Shown here piece after piece: positions 5,976 to 15,681 of a stretch of DNA of 18,377 nt (position 1 is the stretch's first letter; the number at the start of each line of letters is the position of its first letter). The DNA comes from VBDM01 sp041493345 (GTDB taxonomy: Bacteria; Pseudomonadota; Gammaproteobacteria; Burkholderiales; SG8-39), in the NCBI GenBank assembly GCA_041493345.1, contig JBGPYQ010000044.1, positions 1-18,377 on the forward strand. Direction: 5' to 3'. The notes under the pieces were generated by a model. The model had not been told where the DNA came from. It was given only the letters and a program-made list of their open reading frames with translations, and ran no database searches. A program made the position numbers and the translations under genes.

Positions 5976-8105
5976 TTAATTCCGGGACTGCAGCGCCCGC
6001 AGCGCCTGCCGCGTCCATACCTGGTCGATTTCTTCCAGCAGCTCATCGGCGTTCGTGTAGCGGTTTGCCGGATTCACGGCCAGCATCCGGTCCAGCAGCG
6101 CCTGGTAATCGGCAAGATGCGGGGGCAGCTTCGGCCGCGGTGCCCGGATATGCATTGCGATCAGCTCCGACACGGATTCGGCGTCGAATGGACGCTTGCG
6201 CATCAGCATTTCGTGGAAGATGATCCCCAGGGAGTAGATGTCGGACTGCGCCGTCGCGGGCTTGACTTCGATCTGCTCGGGAGAGACGTAGTAGGGCGTT
6301 CCGATCAGCTCGCCGTGGCGGGTGCGCCCGAGGTTCTCGCCGAGGCGCTTCGCGATGCCGAAATCGGCCAGCGCGATGGTCCCATCGGCGCGCGCCATGA
6401 AATTAGCCGGCTTGACGTCGCGGTGGATGATGCCGCAGTTGTGGATTTCGCGCAGCGCGCTCGCGGCCTGCGCAAGCAGCGACAATGCCTGGCGTTCGGT
6501 AAGGCCCTTGGTGATCAGTTCGGTGAGGCTGCCGCCCGGAAAATACTCCATGGTGAAATAGGCGTGATGCTCGCTGAAACCGCGGTCATAGATCTTGATC
6601 ACATTCGGGTGATTGATCGCGGAAATGATGTCGAATTCCTGCACGAAACGCTGCAACTGGATTTCGTCCCGGCCGGGCACCGTCTTGAGGACCTTGAACA
6701 CCACCTGCTGCTTGTCGCTCTCGCGCTCGGCGAGGTAGACGTCCGAAGAGCCTCCGCGGCCGATTGTTTTGACAAGGCGGTAGCCCTGAAAGGCCGGACG
6801 CTTCTTGCCGCGGGCTTGGCCCGCGAGGAGCTCGCGCAGCATCGATCCCAGGGCCGCCTTGGACGCATCCGCGGTGATCCTGGCGCTGGTGGCCAGCGCC
6901 TGTCGCATTTCATCCGGAATCTGTACCGGGGCGGCCTCGGCGCTGCCGGCCAGCGCCGCCTGACGCATTTCATCCGGAATCTGTACCGGGGCAGCCTCGG
7001 CGCTGCCGGCGCCGATGGCGATGACCTCGAAGGCTTCGGTAGACTTGCTGCGGCCCCGCAACGTCACGTTCTTGCGCCGTCCGGTTACCACGGATCCCGC
7101 TGCGGCGAGAGTGTCCTCGCTGGCCACCACGTCCCATCCGAGCTCCTTGGTCTGTCCTTCCAGGCGCGAGGCGATATTGACGCTGTCGCCGATCGCAGTG
7201 CGTTCGCTCTGGCCCGGGACGCCCACATGGCATAAGAGCAACTTCCCCGTGTGGATGCCGACGCCGATCGCGAATTCGGGCAGGTCCGGCGATGGATGGT
7301 GCTGCTTTACCCAGTCGCGGAAGCCGCGAGCCGCTATCTGCATCGCCAGGCCCGCGCGCACCGCGCGCCGCGCGTGGTTCTCGCCCTCCCCATCCTGGCC
7401 GGGCTCGAACAACGCCATGATGCCGTCGCCGATGAATTTTTCGACCCGGCCGCGGCAGCGGACGATCGTGGCGTAGGCGATTTCGAGGTACGCGTTGAGC
7501 ATCTCCGCGATATCACCGGCGGAAAGCCGCTCCGAATAAGTTGTAAAGTTGCGAATATCGGAAAACAGCACGGTGGCTTCCGAGATTGTGCCGGTCAGGT
7601 TGATGGGGTCGGTGTCCTCGAGCGCCGTGCTGGTGTTCTTACCGGCGATCTTGTCCCGGAACTTCTCCGTCAGGCGGTCCTGCTGCGGGATGAGCCTTGC
7701 GGCCAGAGCCTGCGTCAGGCTCTCTTGCCTTTTCAGGCGGCTGTTGACCGCCTCCATCAGTTCGTGGCGGGTGAAGGGCTTGGGGAGATAGTCGTCGGCC
7801 CCGAGATTCATTCCGCGGCGCGTGCTGCTGCGGTCGTCCAGCGCCGTGAGGAAAATGAACGGGATCTCGGAAAAATGCGGCTCCGCGCGCAGCGCCTCGA
7901 GCACCGCGAAGCCATCCATTTCCGGCATCATCACGTCGCAGAGAATGAGGTCCGGCGGATCCTTGCGCGCCATCTCGAGGCCGACGCGCCCGTTTTCGGC
8001 GCTGACGGCCGCGTAGTGCTCGGCCTTCAGCATCAGCGTGACGTTCATGCGGATGCTGGCCTCGTCCTCGATGACGAGGATTTTTTTCGCCGGCCCCTGC
8101 GCCAT
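5976..8105 (-). CDS. three-domain signalling protein: receiver, class III nucleotidyl cyclase, Ser/Thr kinase
   Basis: The 709-residue protein joins three complete domains. Residues about 7-125 are a response-regulator receiver, with acidic residues E13/D14, phospho-acceptor D57, T87 and K109. Residues about 174-362 are a class III cyclase. Its metal-binding residues are D183 (FSDIRNF) and D227 (KFIGDG), its base-selecting residues K223 and T303, and the SVNIASRLE motif follows. Lys plus Thr is the pattern of class IIIb adenylyl cyclases, so cAMP is the likely product. Residues about 441-700 are a Hanks kinase with the GRGGSS loop, K471, E490, HRD D563 and DFG D581. A linker at 367-406 contains a 20-residue tandem repeat. 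No DNA-binding or membrane segment is seen. The ATG overlaps the stop of the upstream histidine kinase gene (TGATG), implying coupled translation and a cognate pair. I know of no characterised protein with this order. Confidence 0.93.
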   Translation of the reverse strand: MAQGPAKKILVIEDEASIRMNVTLMLKAEHYAAVSAENGRVGLEMARKDPPDLILCDVMMPEMDGFAVLEALRAEPHFSEIPFIFLTALDDRSSTRRGMNLGADDYLPKPFTRHELMEAVNSRLKRQESLTQALAARLIPQQDRLTEKFRDKIAGKNTSTALEDTDPINLTGTISEATVLFSDIRNFTTYSERLSAGDIAEMLNAYLEIAYATIVRCRGRVEKFIGDGIMALFEPGQDGEGENHARRAVRAGLAMQIAARGFRDWVKQHHPSPDLPEFAIGVGIHTGKLLLCHVGVPGQSERTAIGDSVNIASRLEGQTKELGWDVVASEDTLAAAGSVVTGRRKNVTLRGRSKSTEAFEVIAIGAGSAEAAPVQIPDEMRQAALAGSAEAAPVQIPDEMRQALATSARITADASKAALGSMLRELLAGQARGKKRPAFQGYRLVKTIGRGGSSDVYLAERESDKQQVVFKVLKTVPGRDEIQLQRFVQEFDIISAINHPNVIKIYDRGFSEHHAYFTMEYFPGGSLTELITKGLTERQALSLLAQAASALREIHNCGIIHRDVKPANFMARADGTIALADFGIAKRLGENLGRTRHGELIGTPYYVSPEQIEVKPATAQSDIYSLGIIFHEMLMRKRPFDAESVSELIAMHIRAPRPKLPPHLADYQALLDRMLAVNPANRYTNADELLEEIDQVWTRQALRALQSRN
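6888..7007 (-). repeat. 60-base tandem duplication inside the cyclase-kinase linker
   Basis: Two in-frame copies of a 60-base unit lie back to back. Bases 6904-6950 and 6964-7010 differ at one position by eye. The copies encode GSAEAAPVQIPDEMRQA twice (residues 367-383 and 387-403). The near identity points to a recent duplication lengthening the linker between the two catalytic domains. Confidence 0.9.
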
Positions 8106-9952
8106 CAGCCCATCCCGGCCGGATGCGGAACCGGCCGCAGCGGAAGACTCACGCTGAACCGCGTGCCGGCGCCGACCACGCTCCTGAAGCCGATCTCGCC
8201 GCCGTGAAGTTCCACCGATTTTTTCACAATGGCCAGCCCCAGCCCGGTGCCCGGACGGTTATGGACGTTCGATGCCCTGTGAAAGCTCTCGAACAGGCGC
8301 GGCTGGTCCTTCTCGGGGACGCCAATTCCATGATCCTGGACCTCGATCACCGCCTGCCCGTCGCGCCGGGACAGCGACAGAATCACTTCGCTGCCCAAGG
8401 GGGAATATTTCACCGCGTTCGAAAGCAGGTTATTCATGATGTGACGCAACAGCCGCTCGTCCATTTCTGCATCGGTGCGGTCGAAGCTGTCGTTGAAGGT
8501 GATCACATGCTGCTTGCCCTGCGCAATGCGGAATTCCGAGACGATCTTGCGGCAGAGGTCGCGCAGATCGAGCTTCGCCGGGTTGAGCTTCAGTATCCCG
8601 GATTCGGCCCTGCCGAGGGTGAGCACGTCGTCGATCAGCTCGCTCATCCGCTTGGCGCCGCTCTGGATGGTCTGCAGCAGATTGAGTTTTTCCTCAGGGC
8701 TCAGGCTGTCGGGGTAATGCTCAATCAGCTCTGCGGAGGACAGGATCGTTGCGAGCGGAGTGCGAAACTCGTGCGAGGCCGTGGCGACAAACCGCGACTT
8801 CATCTCGGACAGTTCGCTTTCGCGCTGCATTGCCGCCATAAGCTCGGCCTCGGCGCGCTTGCGAGCGTCAATATCGACGTTGACGCCGGTCATGCGCAGC
8901 GCCCGGCCGCCCGCGTCGCGCTCGACCACTCTTCCGCGGCTCAGGCTCCATACCCAGCCTCCGGCGAGGGTCTTGACGCGGTGCTCGGCAACATACTCGG
9001 ACTCCCCGCCGTTCAGGCAATTGCTCAGGGCCTGCTTCACCTTCGGCAGATCATCGGGATGCACCATTTGCGCCAATTCGTCCAGGGTCAGGGCGCTGGT
9101 TTCCTTACCCACTTTCAGGATGATAGCCCAGCTGCCGCCCAGGAAAACGTTGGTCCTGCGCGCGTCCCAGTCCCAGCTGAGGATATTGGCGGCCTGCAGC
9201 GCGAGATCCAGGCGTTCCTTGGCCTGCTTGACCTGGACCAGCAGTTCCTCGTTTTCCTTGCCGAACCGGAGCGTCTCGACGAGCGCCCGGTTGGAGGACA
9301 CATGCAGGGCCAGAAGCACGGCGGAGAACAGGAGGATGAGGATCCCGGCGGATGCGTTGAAAGCCCCCCCTTGTGAGAACAGCAGGGCGATGAACGGCGC
9401 GAAGATCGGCGCAATGAAGCACGCAAAGGCTTTCGGGCTCGGAGCAAGCGCCGGCGGCAACCCCATTGCAACGCTGCCGATAAGGAACGGGATCAGAATC
9501 TCGTGCATCTGGCCGCGTACCGGGAAAAGCAGCATCACCGCTACCCCCCAGGCCGTCCCGACAAGCGCGCTGGTGAGGCAGAAATAACCTTCCCACCGCG
9601 CCGCAGCCTCCGGCCCGGGCCGGCGCAGCCGGTACACGCGGTTGAGGGCGAAGCGCACCAAGCTCGCCAGCACCAGCCAGATCAGCCAGGACACGAGCAG
9701 GGTATCGCCGATGTAGCCCCATAGCGCGAAGGCCGAGATCGCCGCGATCAGCAATATGGCAGGCACATCCTTGCCCGCCAGCCGATAGAGGAGCAGTACC
9801 CGTTGCGGCAGGAACTCCGTCGAAAGCAGCGTGCCGGCCTTGGTTAGCGAGGAAATCATGCCCTCCCTGTATGAGGGTAAGGAAAACGGGGTGTACTTGT
9901 CATGCGTTGCTTTGGCCGGTCCGGCATCCGCCAAGTCGCTCAATTCTGACAT
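8105..9952 (-). CDS. membrane-bound PAS sensor histidine kinase
   Basis: The 615-residue protein begins with a polar stretch, followed by about six hydrophobic segments between residues 62 and 217. A short coiled linker (about 228-252) and a PAS domain (about 253-365) follow. The HisKA helix contains SHEFRTPL (H394). The HATPase domain has the N-box NNLLSNAVKYSP (507-518), DHGIGVP (540-546) and GTGLGLAI (568-575). All catalytic elements are intact. The membrane part has no large periplasmic loop and matches no sensor domain I can name, so the stimulus is unknown. Start choice is open: ATG 9952 lacks a ribosome site, while ATG 9859 (584 residues) has GGGAGGG only two or three bases upstream. 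Its stop overlaps the start of the receiver-cyclase-kinase gene, its probable phosphotransfer partner. It is divergent from carA. Confidence 0.93.
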   Translation of the reverse strand: MSELSDLADAGPAKATHDKYTPFSLPSYREGMISSLTKAGTLLSTEFLPQRVLLLYRLAGKDVPAILLIAAISAFALWGYIGDTLLVSWLIWLVLASLVRFALNRVYRLRRPGPEAAARWEGYFCLTSALVGTAWGVAVMLLFPVRGQMHEILIPFLIGSVAMGLPPALAPSPKAFACFIAPIFAPFIALLFSQGGAFNASAGILILLFSAVLLALHVSSNRALVETLRFGKENEELLVQVKQAKERLDLALQAANILSWDWDARRTNVFLGGSWAIILKVGKETSALTLDELAQMVHPDDLPKVKQALSNCLNGGESEYVAEHRVKTLAGGWVWSLSRGRVVERDAGGRALRMTGVNVDIDARKRAEAELMAAMQRESELSEMKSRFVATASHEFRTPLATILSSAELIEHYPDSLSPEEKLNLLQTIQSGAKRMSELIDDVLTLGRAESGILKLNPAKLDLRDLCRKIVSEFRIAQGKQHVITFNDSFDRTDAEMDERLLRHIMNNLLSNAVKYSPLGSEVILSLSRRDGQAVIEVQDHGIGVPEKDQPRLFESFHRASNVHNRPGTGLGLAIVKKSVELHGGEIGFRSVVGAGTRFSVSLPLRPVPHPAGMG

Positions 9953-10006
9953 GGATTTGTCGTGGTGTTGCTATTGCCCGTGCGCGCCTGCTCCGAATCC
10001 ATTAAT

Positions 10007-10035
10007 TTGATGGAGTAGCAGGATCAATATATACT
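10007..10035 (+). promoter_or_regulatory. predicted sigma-70 promoter of carA
   Basis: TTGATG (10007-10012) and TATACT (10030-10035) are separated by exactly 17 bases, and each matches consensus well (TTGACA, TATAAT). Transcription would begin near 10042, about 58 bases before the carA ATG. TTGAT (10007-10011) and ATCAA (10023-10027) also form an inverted repeat with an 11-base gap over the -35 and spacer, a possible operator. Confidence 0.6.
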
Positions 10036-10048
10036 TCCCGTGTCTGAA

Positions 10049-10084
10049 GCAAAGCGGGAGCGGCGCAAGCCGGTCCCGCTTTGC
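10049..10084 (+). promoter_or_regulatory. strong hairpin in the predicted carA 5' leader
   Basis: GCAAAGCGGGA (10049-10059) pairs perfectly with TCCCGCTTTGC (10074-10084). Inside, after a G-G mismatch, CGGC and GCCG pair around a GCAA tetraloop (10061-10072). This gives 15 base pairs capped by a GNRA loop, about 15 bases before the carA ATG. No U-run follows on either strand, so it is not a classical terminator. A role in translation control or mRNA stability is inferred. Confidence 0.6.
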
Positions 10085-10099
10085 GCATCTGGCCTCCAA

Positions 10100-11242
10100 A
10101 TGAGCCTGCTGCCGTGCCCGTCGCCCGCCCTGCTTGCGTTAGCCGATGGGACCGTTTTTCGCGGCAGCTCGATCGGTGCCGAAGGACTCTCCTCGGGCGA
10201 GGTCGTATTCAACACCGCCATCACCGGCTACCAGGAAATTCTGACCGATCCGTCGTATTGCCGGCAGATTGTCACGCTGACCTATCCGCATATCGGCAAT
10301 ACCGGCACCAATGAGGAGGACATGGAGTCGGGGAGGGTGTTTGCCTCGGGTCTGGTCATCCGGGATCTACCGCTGGCGGCCTCGAGCTGGCGGGCCGAGC
10401 GGGGCCTCGCCGAATTCCTGATCGCGAACAAGGTCGTTGCCCTCGCCGGGATCGACACGCGCCGGCTTACCCGCATCCTGCGTGAAAAGGGCGCCCAGAA
10501 CGGCGCTATCCTGGCCGGTTCCGACGATGCAACGCGGGCGCTGCGGGCGGCACGGGCGTTTCCCGGCCTCACCGGCATGGACTTGGCGAAGGTCGTGACA
10601 ACCTCGAAGCCCTACGAGTGGTCCGAGGGACGCTGGCAGCTCGGCAAAGGATTTCACAAGACCGAGAGCACGCGTTATCACGTCGTAGCCTATGACTATG
10701 GCGTCAAGCGCAACATCCTGCGCATGCTGGCGGAGCGAGGCTGCCGCATTACGGTTGTGCCGGCGCAGACACCGGCCCGCGAGACGCTCGCGCTGAAGCC
10801 GGACGGGGTATTTCTGTCCAATGGTCCCGGCGATCCCGAGCCCTGCGATTACGCCATCCGCGCTATAAGCGAAATCATCCAGAAGGGGATTCCGACGTTC
10901 GGCATCTGCCTCGGTCATCAGCTCATGGGACTGGCGTCCGGGGCGAAGACCCTGAAGATGAAATTCGGACACCATGGCGCAAACCATCCGGTCAAAGATC
11001 TCGACACCGGAAACGTCGCCATCACCAGCCAGAACCACGGCTTCGCGGTCGACCCGGACACGCTTCCGGCGAATCTGAGGCCGACGCATGTGTCGCTGTT
11101 CGACGGCAGTCTGCAGGGCCTGGCGCGCACCGACCGGCCGGCGTTCTGCTTCCAGGGACACCCCGAGGCGAGCCCCGGCCCGCACGATATCGGCCATCTG
11201 TTCGACCGTTTTGTTTCACTCATGGAAAAGGCAAAAGCGTGA
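10100..11242 (+). CDS. carA: carbamoyl-phosphate synthase small (glutaminase) subunit CarA
   Basis: The 380-residue protein matches the usual CarA length. The N-terminal CarA-specific half starts ALLALADGTVFRG and includes the conserved TGYQEILTDPSY. The C-terminal class I glutamine amidotransferase has its nucleophile Cys in FGICLGHQ (C270) and the His/Glu pair in GHPEASPGPHD (H354, E356). It hydrolyses glutamine and channels ammonia to CarB for carbamoyl phosphate, the precursor of arginine and pyrimidines. I chose ATG 10100 because it gives the family N-terminus. An in-frame GTG at 10040 would lie at or before the predicted transcription start and would run through the hairpin. No strong Shine-Dalgarno sequence precedes the ATG. 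carB follows after 90 bases that hold a repeat element. Confidence 0.97.
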   Translation: MSLLPCPSPALLALADGTVFRGSSIGAEGLSSGEVVFNTAITGYQEILTDPSYCRQIVTLTYPHIGNTGTNEEDMESGRVFASGLVIRDLPLAASSWRAERGLAEFLIANKVVALAGIDTRRLTRILREKGAQNGAILAGSDDATRALRAARAFPGLTGMDLAKVVTTSKPYEWSEGRWQLGKGFHKTESTRYHVVAYDYGVKRNILRMLAERGCRITVVPAQTPARETLALKPDGVFLSNGPGDPEPCDYAIRAISEIIQKGIPTFGICLGHQLMGLASGAKTLKMKFGHHGANHPVKDLDTGNVAITSQNHGFAVDPDTLPANLRPTHVSLFDGSLQGLARTDRPAFCFQGHPEASPGPHDIGHLFDRFVSLMEKAKA

Positions 11243-11332
11243 ACCGCAAAGGTCGCAGAGGGAGCGGGGAAATATTCATCAGGTTCTTCGCGTTTCTTGG
11301 CGTTCTTCGTGTCCTTCGCGTTAAAGGTTTTC
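11243..11332. repeat. intergenic repeat element between carA and carB
   Basis: The gap holds a run of degenerate 9-10 base units. On the - strand they read AACGCGAAGG, ACACGAAGA, ACGCCAAGAA and ACGCGAAGAA (about 11284-11322). Inverted counterparts near the carA stop read CGCAAAGG and CGCAGAGG on the + strand (11246-11260). The two arms are nearly complementary (CGCAAAGG against CCTTCGCG). Similar ACGCAAAGG-type intergenic runs are, from memory, scattered in many proteobacterial genomes. The right edge includes AAAGG (11323-11327), five bases before the carB ATG, so the element seems to supply the carB ribosome site. Confidence 0.6.
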
Positions 11333-14551
<3,219 letters not shown>

Positions 14552-14565
14552 AACGCCCTGCTCTC

Positions 14566-14614
14566 GGGCGGCCTATTGCAAAATGCCTGAAAAGGTGGTG
14601 ACATAAAGCCGCCC
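14566..14614 (+). other. long-loop inverted repeat downstream of carB
   Basis: GGGCGGC (14566-14572) and GCCGCCC (14608-14614) are perfect complements separated by 35 bases, beginning 15 bases after the carB stop. A five-base T-run follows at 14623-14627. The long loop makes intrinsic termination weak. It may cap the carB transcript or belong to the greA leader. Confidence 0.25.
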
Positions 14615-14654
14615 TCCTCGACTTTTTCCGGACCGAATCACCCGCTACGAAGCT

Positions 14655-14687
14655 GGCGCTTGCCGCGCCGGGGCGGTTTATTTTTTT
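14655..14687 (+). terminator. terminator-like structure just upstream of greA, possible attenuator
   Basis: CCGC (14663-14666) and GCGG (14673-14676) form a short GC stem immediately followed by TTTATTTTTTT (14677-14687). A competing hairpin, GGCGC (14655-14659) with GCGCC (14665-14669), shares bases with it, so the two cannot form together. The U-run ends 14 bases before the greA ATG. It could partly separate greA from carAB or attenuate greA. Confidence 0.4.
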
Positions 14688-14701
14688 GAGAAACTATTGG
14701 C

Positions 14702-15172
14702 ATGATTCCCCTGACTGTCTCCGGCGCGGAACTGCTGCGGCAGGAACTGCATCGCCTCAAGACCGTTGACCGGCCAGGCGCCATCTCGGCGATCGCCGAC
14801 GCGCGCTCGCACGGCGACCTTTCCGAAAACGCCGAGTACGATGCGGCCAAGGAGCGCCAGAGTTTCATCGAAGGCCGGATCAAGGAGATCGAAACGAAGC
14901 TTGCCAACGCGCAGGTCATCGACCCCAAGCTGCTCGACGCCGACGGGCGCTGCGTGTTCGGCGCCACCGTGGATCTCGAGGATCTGAAGGGCGGAGAGCC
15001 GGTGACCTACCAGATCGTCGGGGACGACGAAGCCGACATCAAGCGCGGCAAGATTTCGATCGGCTCGCCCATTGCGCGGGCGCTGATCGGAAAATATGCG
15101 GGCGACAAGGTGGACGTGCAGACTCCGGGCGGGATTCGCAAGTACGAAATCCTCGACATCAGGTACGAGTGA
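14702..15172 (+). CDS. greA: transcription elongation factor GreA
   Basis: The 156-residue protein is close to the typical GreA length of about 158. The N-terminal coiled coil contains the family signature SHGDLSENAEYDAAKERQ, whose acidic tip residues (Asp and Glu in DLSE) coordinate the catalytic magnesium in the polymerase secondary channel. The C-terminal FKBP-like domain ends with SPIARALIGKYAGDKVDVQTP. GreA stimulates RNA cleavage by backtracked RNA polymerase. It follows carB by 150 bases, and greA is cotranscribed with carAB in Pseudomonas aeruginosa. The T-rich structure immediately upstream may loosen that link here. The ribosome site is weak (GAG about 11 bases upstream). Its last 14 bases overlap the convergent yhbY gene. 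Confidence 0.97.
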   Translation: MIPLTVSGAELLRQELHRLKTVDRPGAISAIADARSHGDLSENAEYDAAKERQSFIEGRIKEIETKLANAQVIDPKLLDADGRCVFGATVDLEDLKGGEPVTYQIVGDDEADIKRGKISIGSPIARALIGKYAGDKVDVQTPGGIRKYEILDIRYE

Positions 15173-15653
15173 GCCCGCGCCGGGATTTGCGTCGCGATGC
15201 CGGCGGGTGCGGCGGGTGGCGGGGTACCGAAGTTTTCGGTCCCGAGTGGCGCGCATTGCGCCGCTTGTCTTCCTGGGCCCCCGGGCGCTTGCGCTGTTCC
15301 GGCGCGCGGGGAACGCGGGGCGCGCGGAGCTTGGCGTCGGAGCGCCGCGATTCCAGGTCCGGGTTTTCCCGGAAGATCACGAGGACCCTGCCGATGTGCT
15401 GAACCGGCTGCGCGCCGGCGCGCGCGCAGATTTCCGCGAGCAGGGCTTCCCGGGCGTGCCGGTCTGCGCCGAGGACGCGGACCTTGATCAGTTCGTGGCT
15501 CTTCAGGCTGCGGTCCAACTCCGCCAGCACCCCCCGGGACAGGCCGGCCTCGCCGATCATCACCACCGGGTCCAGTGCGTGCGCGCGCGCCCGCAGCGCC
15601 TTGCGCCGGTGAGGGGCCATAGCGCGCGGATCGGACGAGGAAGAATCGTTCAT
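15159..15653 (-). CDS. yhbY: YhbY family ribosome-assembly RNA-binding protein with long basic tail
   Basis: The 164-residue protein has a CRS1-YhbY (CRM) domain at about 12-98. The GxxG loop is GEAG (34-37), followed by the LDRSLKSHELIKVRVLG strand-helix region and the closing GRVLVIFRENP. YhbY binds pre-50S particles and acts in large-subunit assembly. E. coli YhbY has about 97 residues. Here about 66 extra residues rich in Arg, Pro, Lys and Ser follow and look disordered, with high positive charge suited to RNA. I chose ATG 15653 (MNDSSSSD) because the next upstream in-frame start, at 15677, reaches into the rlmE promoter space. An internal ATG at codon 12 is also possible. Its 3' end overlaps the end of greA by 14 bases, and it is divergent from rlmE with only 28 bases between starts. 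Confidence 0.92.
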   Translation of the reverse strand: MNDSSSSDPRAMAPHRRKALRARAHALDPVVMIGEAGLSRGVLAELDRSLKSHELIKVRVLGADRHAREALLAEICARAGAQPVQHIGRVLVIFRENPDLESRRSDAKLRAPRVPRAPEQRKRPGAQEDKRRNARHSGPKTSVPRHPPHPPASRRKSRRGLTRT

Positions 15654-15681
15654 GGAAGGTATTGTAATTCGGGCCACCTAA

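Noticed and set aside
6117..9376. Long + strand frames (6117-7235, 7251-8207, 8123-9376) opposite the two-component pair
   Set aside because: The - strand proteins have complete receiver, cyclase, kinase, HisKA and HATPase signatures; the + strand frames have none.
10007..10027. TTGAT...ATCAA as an FNR site
   Set aside because: FNR half-sites are separated by four bases; here the gap is 11.
10049..10084. carA leader hairpin as an intrinsic terminator
   Set aside because: No T-run follows it on either strand.
10040..10099. GTG 10040 as the carA start
   Set aside because: It would lie about at the predicted transcription start and add 20 residues absent from CarA; ATG 10100 fits the family.
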